The position numbers and the translations under genes are program-made. The notes below the pieces were generated by a model. The model worked only from the letters and a program-made list of their open reading frames with translations, was not told where the DNA came from and did not search any database. Source: Methylococcaceae bacterium (GTDB lineage Bacteria > Pseudomonadota > Gammaproteobacteria > Methylococcales > Methylomonadaceae). From it: a stretch of 55,560 bases of DNA. This document shows, in pieces, positions 8,109-16,358 of the stretch (position 1 is the stretch's first letter; the number at the start of each line of letters is the position of its first letter). The DNA lies in contig JABFSH010000054.1 in NCBI GenBank assembly GCA_013140705.1, positions 1 to 55,560 of the forward strand, given 5' to 3'.

Positions 8109-8455
8109 GAAAAGCTAACGGAAAGATAGGGTGCCTTTTTTCTTTTCACAGCAAGTTTTTGTAAGCAACCATCCTTTGGAAAAAAGGCGACCTAACAACG
8201 GGCCGCTTAAACTTTAACCCTTCAGGGCAGAAAGCATCTATCAAAGTTGCGCACAGTGTAATAGGTCCTCCCAGCACTTGAAAATGTGGCAAATTGACGC
8301 GCAGCAATAGTGGACAGTATAAACACTGACTTTTACACAGTTTAATAGTAAAGCACGTATTTTTACGATAGTTTGGAGGCTCATTTACGTGGGAGGACAG
8401 AATCATGAACTCAGTCTGTTTTAATCACTTCAGGGAACCTCTAAAATCTACTGGA
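8109..8455. other. Gene-free stretch upstream of the EexN-like gene
   Basis: I see no credible gene between the HMA protein and the RegA-box-like site at 8456. An open reading frame on the minus strand (8146-8406) has no family resemblance, no ribosome binding site and unusual composition, and is treated as chance. Confidence 0.4.
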
Positions 8456-8470
8456 GCGACATTATGCCGC
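8456..8470 (+). promoter_or_regulatory. RegA-box-like site 1
   Basis: GCGACATTATGCCGC fits the published Bradyrhizobium RegR box consensus GNGRCRTTNNGNCGC at every defined position. It lies 16 bases upstream of a plausible -35 element. The same arrangement recurs at 9072. The regA gene is 2.4 kb away. Binding is inferred from the match and from the local regBA genes. Confidence 0.6.
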
Positions 8471-8486
8471 GCGGCAATAAGTCACA

Positions 8487-8515
8487 TTTTCCAAGTCTCC
8501 GGAATTCATTAAACT
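8487..8515 (+). promoter_or_regulatory. Promoter of the EexN-like gene
   Basis: A weak -35 (TTTTCC, 8487-8492) and a -10 (TAAACT, 8510-8515) are separated by 17 bases. The pair is placed exactly 31 bases from the start of the RegA-box-like site, the same offset as in the second copy near 9103. Weak promoter boxes with an activator site just upstream suit activation by RegA. Expected transcription start is about 8522. Confidence 0.45.
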
Positions 8516-8583
8516 AACTGCGAATCATTATTTAACCGGTAATGAATTAAGTCCTTTAAGTTTCTATTTTGGAGATACGTGAT

Positions 8584-8901
8584 ATGAAAAAAAATAAATT
8601 AATTTTGTCGGTTGCTGCTCTTGCCCTAATGACTGCCGCTTCTTTCAACGCCATCACGGCTGAAACGACACCCGCCGATACGGATAGCAACCCTAATCAC
8701 TCCATGAAGCGTTGGGTTTACCCAGAACCCGCCAAAAAAGAATTGAACAATAAAGCAGAGCAGACGGTTGCCTGGTATGTGGCTAACACCAAGGAAGCCC
8801 AGGAACAAAACCAGGAATGCCATGATAATCCGAGCATTCAGTCAACACCGAACTGCGTTAATTCATTACATGCCTTACAAATCATCTTTGCTGGCCGGTA
8901 A
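8584..8901 (+). CDS. EexN-like small exported protein
   Basis: The 105-residue product starts at ATG 8584, eight bases after GGAGAT; an upstream in-frame ATG at 8569 lacks this support. A Sec signal peptide (about 1-26, LSVAALALMTAASFNAITA) precedes a domain of the EexN type: VAWYVANTKEAQEQNQECHDNP followed by TPNCVNSLHAL (broken here for length), with the paired cysteines of W-Y-x(n)-C-x-N-P-x(n)-T-P-x-C-x-N. EexN was named for entry exclusion in conjugation, but chromosomal relatives are widespread and their function is not known. It lacks the lipobox cysteine of most EexN proteins, so it is probably periplasmic. No conjugation genes are nearby. A RegA-box-like site and a promoter lie upstream. 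Confidence 0.65.
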   Translation: MKKNKLILSVAALALMTAASFNAITAETTPADTDSNPNHSMKRWVYPEPAKKELNNKAEQTVAWYVANTKEAQEQNQECHDNPSIQSTPNCVNSLHALQIIFAGR

Positions 8902-9071
8902 GAAGCAGGCCTAGAAAAATACCGATTGTAACGATTTCCGGCTTTAAAGCGCTTTCATAAAACATTCCAGTGACCGAGCGGTTCGTTTATTTATGTCTTA
9001 CCTCCGTTGTTTGATTAATGCCTTATGATACGACGTAAGCAAAGCAAGCAGTAGATAAAAAGTCACTCCGT

Positions 9072-9086
9072 GTGACATTGTGTCGA
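9072..9086 (+). promoter_or_regulatory. RegA-box-like site 2
   Basis: GTGACATTGTGTCGA matches the RegR/RegA consensus GNGRCRTTNNGNCGC except for the last base. The following GCGGCAAAATGCCAC also parallels the sequence after site 1 (GCGGCAATAAGTCAC), so the two regions look like copies of one promoter module. It lies 31 bases before the -35 element of the predicted small RNA. Confidence 0.55.
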
Positions 9087-9102
9087 GCGGCAAAATGCCA
9101 CT

Positions 9103-9131
9103 TTTTCAAGGCTGAATTTTGCCGTTAGAAT
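9103..9131 (+). promoter_or_regulatory. Promoter of predicted small RNA
   Basis: TTTTCA (9103-9108) and TAGAAT (9126-9131) are spaced by 17 bases. The same spacing, and the same offset from the RegA-box-like site, occurs in the promoter of the EexN-like gene. Predicted start is about 9138. No coding frame follows before the terminator. Confidence 0.45.
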
Positions 9132-9137
9132 GAAGTG

Positions 9138-9225
9138 ACTCTTGAATACATTCCCTATCCTCCCATGGGAATGGAGTCTTATGATCCTCTCAATGCGGCT
9201 GGCAACCCTGGCCGCATCTTTTTTT
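9138..9225 (+). ncRNA. Predicted RegA-controlled small RNA with CCUCC loop
   Basis: About 88 nucleotides. A 5' hairpin is formed by ATTCCC (9150-9155) and GGGAAT (9167-9172), exposing an 11-base loop, UAUCCUCCCAU. The loop is complementary to a strong Shine-Dalgarno sequence and is the hallmark of several bacterial small RNAs that block ribosome binding sites. A terminator follows: ATGCGGC (9193-9199) pairs with GCCGCAT (9211-9217) and seven T residues follow. No reading frame of note lies inside. A promoter and a RegA-box-like site sit upstream at fixed distances. Existence of the RNA is inferred from structure and promoter; I recognise no known family. Confidence 0.5.
9193..9225 (+). terminator. 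Rho-independent terminator of predicted small RNA
   Basis: A seven-base GC-rich stem (ATGCGGC/GCCGCAT) with an 11-base loop is followed after one base by seven T residues. It follows no annotated gene, which is one of the main reasons to propose a small RNA here. Confidence 0.75.
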
Positions 9226-9260
9226 CCGCAGAGGATAATAGCCATCACCAGTAAATTAAT

Positions 9261-9507
9261 GGAAACCTCTAAAAATTGCACTTCGACAGGCTCAGTGCGA
9301 ACGGGTGTTTAGTTAAATCAGCAACTTATTCGTTCGTGCTGAGCAAAATAAGCCCCCTTTCGAAGACATGGCGTTACCATGAAACAGTCGCTGTTCGACG
9401 TACTTTTTTGTGTTTTTATATCTTTGCAAGTCATTGATTTAAAAATAAAAAAGCTATTTCTTGAGAGAGCGTGTCGAAGCATGATCGGATAATTTTTAGA
9501 GGTTTCC
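9261..9507. repeat. Modular inverted-repeat element, copy B
   Basis: The 247-base element is bounded by a perfect 17-base inverted repeat, GGAAACCTCTAAAAATT at 9261-9277 and its complement at 9491-9507. Inside the ends are arms TTCGACAGGCTCAGTGCGAA and TTCGTGCTGAG...TGTCGAAGCATG that would pair, interrupted by an insert of about 130 bases (with ATGGCGTTACCATGAAAC) also found in copies at 7486 and 31164. There is no coding frame, and no obvious target duplication flanks it. This is a MITE-like non-autonomous element or a mobile hairpin repeat; a transposase partner is not in the window. Confidence 0.8.
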
Positions 9508-9909
9508 AAATGTTAGTCGCCCCCACTTTCAATTCGTCCGATTCAGGGACAGATAAATATCGGCATCCATGAAACCGAACAGTTTCATGAAAAATTGAGC
9601 CACGTTTTTGTAATTGTGCTAAAAAAATCGCAGCATCCGACGGTAACGCGACGGAAATAGGGCTAGGCTTGGAAAGGTCAAGGCGAGTTGAGCCAGGTTA
9701 ACCGTACCCACCCAACAAGAAATCAACATGCCAATAAAGCAAGGGCATGCCATTGCGGGCGTAATGCCCGAAGCGTCGCGCCTAAAGTTTTTGGCGTTGA
9801 TAGAGACTCTGTTCAAAGTCAACAATACTATAAAATTCTGATTTTTCGATTTTAGCGTATAATTGCCGGATGTGTTTAAAAGTCTCTTAATTGTCAACGG
9901 TTTATCTGC
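9508..9909. other. Region upstream of the metal efflux operon
   Basis: No gene is credible here. A reading frame on the minus strand (9619-9897) has no family resemblance. A GGGCAT...ATGCCC inverted repeat lies at about 9745-9771. A good -10 (TATAAT, 9858-9863) without a convincing -35 precedes the first gene of the efflux operon. No classic CusR or CueR box was seen. Confidence 0.4.
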
Positions 9910-10326
9910 GTGCTTTTTAGGTTAAGGAAATTTTTGGTTATTTTTCTGGCGTTGCTGCAATTCGTTGCACCGCTCGTGCATGCGCATGCCGGAGAAGAAC
10001 GCCAAACTGTTTCAACCTCGTGGTCAGCAAATTTGCATATTCCCGGCCTCGAAAGCTATGCCGTTGAATACAAGACACTGATGCTTGTGCCCGCCAGCCA
10101 TCAATACGATGCCACGGGCGTCATTGTCAGTGTCGACTCGGGCATCCAGCAAAAACAGGCGTATCTCATCGATGATCCTGATGACGGTTATATGTTGCCG
10201 CCACAACTGGTTGCCACACACAGCTCGTTTTCGTTCTTCGATAGTAATTTTTCCCCGCATGTTCCTATACGCATTAGTTGGTTTTTACCCGCATCTCATA
10301 CGCCACGCGCACCTCCTGCTCAATAA
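9910..10326 (+). CDS. Small exported protein leading the metal efflux operon
   Basis: The 138-residue product starts with GTG at 9910 and has a signal peptide (about 1-27: FRLRKFLVIFLALLQFVAPLVHAHA region). The mature part, with HIPGLESYAVEY and SDFSPHVP-like segments, matches no family I know by function. Two His in the LVHAHAGEE cleavage region recur in short proteins that precede RND metal efflux operons in related bacteria. It lies 87 bases upstream of the outer-membrane factor gene in the same orientation, so shared transcription with the efflux genes is likely. A role in periplasmic metal handling is a guess. Confidence 0.55.
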   Translation: MLFRLRKFLVIFLALLQFVAPLVHAHAGEERQTVSTSWSANLHIPGLESYAVEYKTLMLVPASHQYDATGVIVSVDSGIQQKQAYLIDDPDDGYMLPPQLVATHSSFSFFDSNFSPHVPIRISWFLPASHTPRAPPAQ

Positions 10327-10337
10327 ATTCTTTTTGT

Positions 10338-10359
10338 CAGAGACCGACAAGCGTCTCTG
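10338..10359 (+). terminator. Hairpin after the small exported protein gene
   Basis: CAGAGAC (10338-10344) pairs with GTCTCTG (10353-10359). The following TTCTTGTTT tract is only moderately T-rich, so it may be a weak terminator or attenuator between the first gene and the efflux genes, or an mRNA processing element. Confidence 0.4.
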
Positions 10360-10412
10360 ATTCTTGTTTATGAATGTCTTGTTAGCGGCCAACACCGCAT
10401 TGAGCTTACCCC

Positions 10413-11726
10413 ATGGTTTTAAAGAATTATTTCAGGATGTGCCTGTTAGTGCCGATACTGGTTCTTGCGGTCTCTTTCCCCTGCGAAGCACGTAAATCTG
10501 TTGAGGAAATGAAGAATCTTCAGCCCTTAACGATCCCTATTGAAACAAAATCCGTCGTCGATCACCACGATCCTATTGAAATTGATGCTACCCTGAATTT
10601 ATCCAGGGTTATCGACTTAACGTTGGAGAAATACCCTGATGCCGCCTGGATTCAAGCCATGGAAGATGAGGCGGCAGCCATTACCCGGCGCAGTGAGAGC
10701 TGGGCGGCCGGTGCATCTCAGGCTGGCTTGCGTTTTCAGGAAGCTACCAGTGGCACACTACATTATATTGACGCTCAAGTGCAGGTGCCTCTGTGGAATT
10801 TAGGACAGCGCGACGCAGAAAAGAGCATCGCCGACCACGCTGCGGCTCGTGCCGAAGCCCAAACTGCAGCCACTAAGCTCCGTGTTGCCGGCTTGGTTAG
10901 AGGAGCCTTGTGGGATGTGACCCTTCAAAAAATTCGATTTGAACAGACGCAAATTGAAATTGCATTTTTTGAGCAGCTGCTGGCCAAGATCAGTTTACGC
11001 GTAGATTTAGGCGATTTGCCGCGTGCCGATTATTTGTTGGCCAAATCGGAGTTGTTGCAGAAGCGTTCCATTCTGACGCAGGCCGAAGCGGAGTTGATGC
11101 ATGCTCGCAAGCGCTATTCCAGCATTACTCAAACCAGCAAATTTCCGGCAAAATTTGAGGAAGAACTGGTTGACTTAAATGAAATTCAAAAAAATCATCC
11201 GGCATTAGCGGCACTCAATACCCAAATTGAACGAAAACAGGCCGAGATTAATGCCATCAAGCTGGTTGGTTCGGGGCAGTCGAATATTGCTGTAGGTATT
11301 AATAGCGACCAGTTCACTAATGATCCTCGAAGTAATCAAACGGCAAGTTTCAACATCGGCGTCACTGTTCCTTTTGGCGGAAGCGCCCACTTGGCTCCGC
11401 AAATTGCGGCGGTCAATGTTGAATTGAATAAATTGATCGCAGAACGTGAACTGCTTTTTCGGGAATTGGAACAGAATCATCATGAAGCAAAACATAATCT
11501 GGAAGTGAATCAGGTTGAGCTGGGCATTGCCAATGAACTCAAACAGGTCGCTGAAGAACATTTAAACATGATGTTGCTAAGCTACTCCGTTGGCGAAATC
11601 GGGCTTCTGGATTTGTTAAAAATTCAGTCCAGAACGCAACAGGCCATTCTTAACTCCAGGGAGCGTCTGGTGATGCTGCAACGGGATAAGGCTCTTTATA
11701 ATCAAGCGGTAGGTGTTACGCCATGA
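10413..11726 (+). CDS. TolC-family outer-membrane factor of metal efflux RND system
   Basis: This outer-membrane channel component docks with the adaptor and RND pump encoded downstream to export metal ions across the envelope. The 437-residue protein has a signal peptide (about 1-26, ending SFPCEA) and two repeats of the outer-membrane efflux domain (about 60-240 and 255-430) dominated by long coiled-coil helices. Examples are the Ala/Gln/Glu-rich segment around EAEAQTAATKLR and the final LLDLLKIQSRTQQAILNSRE, typical of CzcC/CusC relatives. No lipobox is evident. The start has no strong ribosome binding site. Its stop overlaps the next start (ATGA). Metal specificity cannot be read from this component. 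Confidence 0.85.
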   Translation: MVLKNYFRMCLLVPILVLAVSFPCEARKSVEEMKNLQPLTIPIETKSVVDHHDPIEIDATLNLSRVIDLTLEKYPDAAWIQAMEDEAAAITRRSESWAAGASQAGLRFQEATSGTLHYIDAQVQVPLWNLGQRDAEKSIADHAAARAEAQTAATKLRVAGLVRGALWDVTLQKIRFEQTQIEIAFFEQLLAKISLRVDLGDLPRADYLLAKSELLQKRSILTQAEAELMHARKRYSSITQTSKFPAKFEEELVDLNEIQKNHPALAALNTQIERKQAEINAIKLVGSGQSNIAVGINSDQFTNDPRSNQTASFNIGVTVPFGGSAHLAPQIAAVNVELNKLIAERELLFRELEQNHHEAKHNLEVNQVELGIANELKQVAEEHLNMMLLSYSVGEIGLLDLLKIQSRTQQAILNSRERLVMLQRDKALYNQAVGVTP

Positions 11727-12820
11727 AATTAAGCAAAGCATTATTATTTATCGGATTGGCGATGTTTTTTGGTGCAACACTTCAAGCGGAAGAATCCATT
11801 CAGCTATCCCAGGAACACTTCAACAATTTGGGCGTTACACTAGGCAAACTGGAACGGGTGAACCAGATTCCATTGCTCTATGCGCCGGCTAAAGTCACGA
11901 TACCACCGACGCACGAATATATTGTCAGCGCTTCACAGGCGGGACTTGTTACCCGATTGAATGCGGCGGTCGGCGACAAGGTGAAAAAAGGTGATGTGAT
12001 GGCCCAAATCAACAGTTCTGATCTGTTGTCCATGCAACGCCTGTATCTAAAGGCGCGCAGTGAATTGGCGATTGGCCAGTTAGCGTATCAGCGAGACAAA
12101 AAACTGTTGGAAAGCGGTGTAATTCCCGAGCGACGCTGGCAGGAAACGCAAAGTCAATACAATGCCTTTTTATCCGAAGCTGACGAGCACAGGCAACTGC
12201 TGGAAATTGCCGGTATGTCGGCCAGTGACATCAATCATCTCGGTAAAACCCACAAGCTAAGCGGTCAACTCAATATTTATGCACCTGTCACCGGTATTGT
12301 GATTGAGCGGATGGCCGTTGCTGGAGAGCGTGTCGATAATCTAGCTCCCATTTACCGCATGGGCATTCTCGATGAACTCTGGCTGGAGATTGCCATTCCG
12401 CAAGAACGCCTGGGAACCATCAGGCAAGGCGATAAGGTTCTGGTTGAAAACTCACTCGTTAAAGCGGAGATCAGTCTTTTAGGTCAAAGCGTTAACCTTG
12501 AAAATCAGAGTGTCCTGGCAAGAGCCATTGTGAAAAACGCGCAATCGACGATCAGACCCGGACAAAAAATCAATATTCAGATCATCCATGAAACTGATAA
12601 CGGATTTAAAGTACCGAATGTGGCTATTGCGCAGAATGAGGGTAAATCCTTTATTTTTATTCGTACGCCGACCGGCTTTCAGATCAGCCCCATTACAGTT
12701 TTGGGCAAACAGGGTGATGAGTCGATTATCGGAGGCGATTTGACCGGCGATGAAGAAATTGCCGTGAAAGGTGCTGTTGCTCTGAAAGCCAATTGGCTGG
12801 GTTTGGGAGGCAGCGAATAA
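11723..12820 (+). CDS. Periplasmic adaptor (membrane fusion protein) of metal RND efflux
   Basis: This adaptor joins the inner-membrane pump to the outer-membrane channel. The 365-residue protein has a signal peptide (about 1-22, FGATLQAEE) and a barrel-sandwich (lipoyl-like) half-motif AAVGDKVKKGDVMAQI near residues 85-100. A helical hairpin follows (about 105-160), then the second lipoyl half LNIYAPVTGIVIERMAVAGE, then beta-barrel and membrane-proximal domains. It is shorter than E. coli CusB and lacks an evident N-terminal Met cluster. It overlaps its neighbours by four bases (ATGA) upstream and one base (TAATG) downstream, the signature of a tightly coupled operon. Confidence 0.87.
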   Translation: MKLSKALLFIGLAMFFGATLQAEESIQLSQEHFNNLGVTLGKLERVNQIPLLYAPAKVTIPPTHEYIVSASQAGLVTRLNAAVGDKVKKGDVMAQINSSDLLSMQRLYLKARSELAIGQLAYQRDKKLLESGVIPERRWQETQSQYNAFLSEADEHRQLLEIAGMSASDINHLGKTHKLSGQLNIYAPVTGIVIERMAVAGERVDNLAPIYRMGILDELWLEIAIPQERLGTIRQGDKVLVENSLVKAEISLLGQSVNLENQSVLARAIVKNAQSTIRPGQKINIQIIHETDNGFKVPNVAIAQNEGKSFIFIRTPTGFQISPITVLGKQGDESIIGGDLTGDEEIAVKGAVALKANWLGLGGSE

Positions 12821-15800
12821 TGGCTAACCTGATTCGTTTTGCGCTTAGTCAAAGACTCCTGATGATGGTTTTGGTCATATTGCTGGCCGGTGGCGGTTTT
12901 TATGCGTTTAAAAACATTCCGATCGATGCGTTTCCTGAAGTTTCGCCCACGCAGGTAAAAATAATTGTCAAAGCACCCGGCATGACGCCCGAGGAGGTTG
13001 AATCCCGGATTACTGCGCCGATAGAAGTGGAGTTACTGGGTATTCCGCACCAGTCGATGTTACGCTCGATTGCCAAATATGCGCTGACGGACATCACCGT
13101 CGACTTCGCCGAAGGCACTGATATTTTCTGGGCACGCCAGCAAATCTCGGAACGCTTGAACACGTTGTGGGGAAATTTACCTGGTGGAATAGAGGGCGGC
13201 ATCGCGCCAATGACAACGCCATTGGGTGAAATGTTCATGTTCACGATTGAAGGGGGCGACTTGAGTTTGCTGGAACGTCGCAGCTTGCTGGATTGGGTGA
13301 TTCGACCCGCGCTTCGCACCGTACCCGGTGTGGCCGATGTGAATACGTTGGGTGGGATGGTCAGAAGTTTTGAAGTCATCCCCGACAATACAAGGATGTC
13401 GGCCAGAAACATCAGTGTCGATAAACTGATTCATGCCTTGCAAAGCAATAATCGTAATGATGGTGCAGGGCGCATGACGGACGGTGAAGAAGCGCTTATT
13501 GTCAGAGCCGAGGGCCGAATTAAAACCTTGGCCGATGTCGGCACCATTGTTGTCGATGTGAATAACGGAATTCCGATCACGGTAAACGACGTGGCCGAAA
13601 TCAAAATCGGTGCCTTGACCCGCTATGGCGCCGTCAGTAAAAACGGTGAAGGTGAAGCGGTTAATGGACTGGTACTGAGTTTGCGCGGCGCCAATGCCAG
13701 ACAGACCATCACCGGAATCGAGAAAAAACTGGCCGAGATCAGTGTCGGTTTTCCCAAAGGCGTCAGTGCCAAAGTCTTCTACAATCGCAGTAATCTGGTC
13801 AACAAGGCGGTTGACACGGTATTGCATGCCTTGCTGGAAGCCATTGTTCTGGTTGTCGTGTTGCTGATTTTATTTTTAGGTGACTTGCGGGCCGCTATGG
13901 TTGTTGCATTCGCGCTGCCATTAGCAGCTATGGTCACCTTTATCCTGATGAATATGATGGGAATGTCGGCAAACCTGATGAGTCTGGGTGGTTTGGCGAT
14001 TGCGATTGGCATGCTTGTCGATGCCGCCGTGGTGGTCGTTGAGAACATGATCACTCATATGGCCCATGTTGAAAAGGCCAGACGCCTGCCGCGCCTGCAT
14101 GTCATTTATCGCGCTGTCCGGGAAGTTGCCGCACCGGTTACGTCGGGAATTTTAATTATTATTATCGTTTTCCTGCCTTTGCTTACTTTGCAAGGCCTGG
14201 AAGGTAAACTATTTACACCGGTAGCCTTAACCATCGTGTTTGCGCTAAGTGGCTCGCTGATCCTGTCACTGAGTGTGATTCCGGTACTGGCTTCGTATAT
14301 TCTGAAAGATGTGTCCCACGAAGAACCCTGGTTACCACGTCAACTGCAAAAACTCTATCAACCCTCATTAGTCTGGTGTATCGACAATAGCAAGAAGGTA
14401 TTTTTGGTTGCCGGCTTTTTGTTAGTGGCGACCGTGCTCGTATTTACTCGAATAGGTAGTACGTTTATGCCGACTATGGATGAAGGCGACATCATTGTGC
14501 AACTGGAAAAACTTCCTTCCATCACGCTTGAACAATCGGTTGCTCTGGATTTGCAGGTACAAAAAAATCTGCGCAAGCATATCCCTGAAATCATGGATGT
14601 CGTTTCTCGGGTTGGCACCGATGAATTAGGTCTGGATCCGATGAGTCTCAACGATACCGATACTTTTTTAACTTTGCAACCCAAAGAAAAATGGCGAATG
14701 CATAGTAAGGAGGCCTTAATCGAGGAAATCAGGAACGTGATGGCTGCTACGCCGGGTATAGCCTTCAAGTTTACGCAGCCCATTGAAATGCGGGTTTCCG
14801 AAATGCTGACGGGTACGCGTGGTGATGTCGCTGTCAAGTTATTCGGCGCCGATCTTGCTGTATTGAATGAAAAAGCCCAACAGATTGCGGCAGTGCTGAA
14901 GGATATTTCGGGTTCCAGCGATGTGTTTACCAAGCTAAATGAAGGCATGCAGTTTTTATCGGTAACGATCGATAAATCGGCGGCAGGACGCTTGGGGTTG
15001 GACAGCGATAGTATTGAAAATATGCTGCGCTCGCAGATTGAAGGCTTGAATCTCGGCATTGTGCAGGAAGGCATTAAACGCACGCCGCTCATCCTTCGTG
15101 GCAACAGCAACACGGCCAATTTTGAAAACCTGCAGATTACCTTGCCAAACGGCGGCCATGTACCGATTACTGCTGTGGCCTCGCTTTCGAAGGTTGAAGG
15201 CGTTGTTTCTGTTGAACGGGAGCGTGGACAACGGTTTGTCGTGATCAGTAATAACGTTCAGGATCGCGATCTGGTGGGCTTTGTCGATGAGGCTCGCCAG
15301 GCGGTTAAGGAAAAAGTCGAATTGCCGGTCGGCTATTTTGTCGAATTTGGCGGACAATTTGAAAACCAGCAAAGGGCTGCGGCAACCTTGTCGTTAGTTG
15401 TTCCGGTGTCTCTGGGCCTGATATTTTTGTTGCTGTTTTCAACCTTTGGGTCTGTGCGTCAGGCGGTGCTGGTGTTGTCGAACATACCGCTGGCGATGGT
15501 TGGCGGAGTTTTCGCGTTGTGGATTTCCGGCGAATATTTATCGGTGCCGGCATCGGTGGGTTTTATTGCACTGTTGGGGATTGCCGTGTTGAATGGGGTG
15601 GTCATGGTCAGTTATTTCAATCAGCTAATCGCAAGCGGTATGGACCTGGCAAAAGTCATTACCCTGGGTTCCTCCCGGCGTCTGCGGCCTGTGTTGATGA
15701 CAGCCAGCATTGCCGCATTTGGCCTTATTCCGCTATTGTTTGCCACAGGGCCTGGTTCTGAAATTCAGCGGCCGCTGGCCATTGTTGTGATTGGCGGCTT

Positions 15801-15915
15801 GGTGTCTTCGACATTTTTGACCTTATTTCTGTTACCGATTTTGTTTAAATTATTTGGTCAAGCCAAAGAAGAATCTGATGAAAATTTGGATACAGTGAGC
15901 GAGGTTAAACAATGA
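12820..15915 (+). CDS. CusA/CzcA-family heavy-metal RND permease
   Basis: This is the proton-driven inner-membrane pump of the tripartite system. The 1,031-residue protein has the RND plan: TM1 (about 12-30), large periplasmic loops (about 40-335 and 550-860), and TM2-6 and TM8-12 clusters. TM4 carries GGLAIAIGMLVDAAVVVVEN, with the proton-relay Asp in V-D-A-A-V-V. This form resembles CusA (monovalent Cu/Ag) more than the D-F-G-x-x-V-D-G form of CzcA, but the methionine ladder of CusA cannot be confirmed by eye, so the substrate is open. The start at 12820 overlaps the previous stop (TAATG) and has GGGAGG at 12805; an upstream ATG at 12793 is rejected. The gene overlaps the DUF3240 gene by four bases. 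Confidence 0.9.
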   Translation: MANLIRFALSQRLLMMVLVILLAGGGFYAFKNIPIDAFPEVSPTQVKIIVKAPGMTPEEVESRITAPIEVELLGIPHQSMLRSIAKYALTDITVDFAEGTDIFWARQQISERLNTLWGNLPGGIEGGIAPMTTPLGEMFMFTIEGGDLSLLERRSLLDWVIRPALRTVPGVADVNTLGGMVRSFEVIPDNTRMSARNISVDKLIHALQSNNRNDGAGRMTDGEEALIVRAEGRIKTLADVGTIVVDVNNGIPITVNDVAEIKIGALTRYGAVSKNGEGEAVNGLVLSLRGANARQTITGIEKKLAEISVGFPKGVSAKVFYNRSNLVNKAVDTVLHALLEAIVLVVVLLILFLGDLRAAMVVAFALPLAAMVTFILMNMMGMSANLMSLGGLAIAIGMLVDAAVVVVENMITHMAHVEKARRLPRLHVIYRAVREVAAPVTSGILIIIIVFLPLLTLQGLEGKLFTPVALTIVFALSGSLILSLSVIPVLASYILKDVSHEEPWLPRQLQKLYQPSLVWCIDNSKKVFLVAGFLLVATVLVFTRIGSTFMPTMDEGDIIVQLEKLPSITLEQSVALDLQVQKNLRKHIPEIMDVVSRVGTDELGLDPMSLNDTDTFLTLQPKEKWRMHSKEALIEEIRNVMAATPGIAFKFTQPIEMRVSEMLTGTRGDVAVKLFGADLAVLNEKAQQIAAVLKDISGSSDVFTKLNEGMQFLSVTIDKSAAGRLGLDSDSIENMLRSQIEGLNLGIVQEGIKRTPLILRGNSNTANFENLQITLPNGGHVPITAVASLSKVEGVVSVERERGQRFVVISNNVQDRDLVGFVDEARQAVKEKVELPVGYFVEFGGQFENQQRAAATLSLVVPVSLGLIFLLLFSTFGSVRQAVLVLSNIPLAMVGGVFALWISGEYLSVPASVGFIALLGIAVLNGVVMVSYFNQLIASGMDLAKVITLGSSRRLRPVLMTASIAAFGLIPLLFATGPGSEIQRPLAIVVIGGLVSSTFLTLFLLPILFKLFGQAKEESDENLDTVSEVKQ

Positions 15916-16217
15916 ACAATACGCAATTTTTAGTCACGATTAATGTGCCCCCGATGATCGAAGGCGCGGTGGTCGATTGTTTGCTGGTTCTGGAATCGGA
16001 AAAAGGCTTTAGCAGTTTTCCGGTAAGCGCTCATCAACACAAAAACCAGGGTTTGTCCAAAAGCGAACAGGTCACGGGCAGACAGCGGGAGATTCGTTTT
16101 CAGATTTATGTGCCTGATCAGGCTCTGCCGGAGTTACTTTCACAATTAAGACAGGATTTTTCCGGCTTGGGCATTCAATATTGGGTGACTCCAGTCATTG
16201 AAAATGGAATCATTTGA
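15912..16217 (+). CDS. DUF3240 protein at end of metal efflux operon
   Basis: The 101-residue cytosolic protein matches the DUF3240 family: FLVTINVPPMIEGAVVDCLL at the start, then FSSFPVSAHQH and the IRFQIYVPDQALPELLSQL segment. The fold is expected to be a small ferredoxin-like alpha/beta domain, like PII or CutA proteins. DUF3240 genes are typically the last gene of RND metal efflux operons, and here it starts within the stop of the permease gene (ATGA). The S-A-H-Q-H-K segment could bind a metal, suggesting a sensor or modulator of the pump. That function is not established. Confidence 0.8.
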   Translation: MNNTQFLVTINVPPMIEGAVVDCLLVLESEKGFSSFPVSAHQHKNQGLSKSEQVTGRQREIRFQIYVPDQALPELLSQLRQDFSGLGIQYWVTPVIENGII

Positions 16218-16299
16218 ATTACAGTGGGATCTCGGCCAATGACTATTCATGCATCTGATGTGAGTTAAAATTTCAGCCGACCCCTTCATTAATCTGAAT

Positions 16300-16320
16300 A
16301 AGCCCCGAATAGGGGCTTTC
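16300..16320 (+). terminator. Terminator of the metal efflux operon
   Basis: AAGCCCC (16300-16306) pairs with GGGGCTT (16312-16318) around a five-base loop, followed by a short T/C tract (TTCTTCATTT). It lies 83 bases after the DUF3240 stop. Confidence 0.75.
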
Positions 16321-16358
16321 TTCATTTGTCAATGAGCGCACTGGTGTCAGTCGCTTCA

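Noticed and set aside
8146-8406. 86-codon open frame on the minus strand
   Set aside because: No family resemblance, no ribosome binding site, odd composition; it sits in a promoter-side region.
9619-9897. 92-codon open frame on the minus strand upstream of the efflux operon
   Set aside because: No recognisable domain or start signal, and it overlaps the probable promoter of the efflux operon.
13177-13827. 216-codon antisense frame in the RND permease gene
   Set aside because: Shadow of the permease coding frame with no family match.
14358-15119. Long open frame antisense to the RND permease gene
   Set aside because: It lies entirely inside a well-supported gene and has a Ser/Thr/Arg-rich composition typical of antisense readings.
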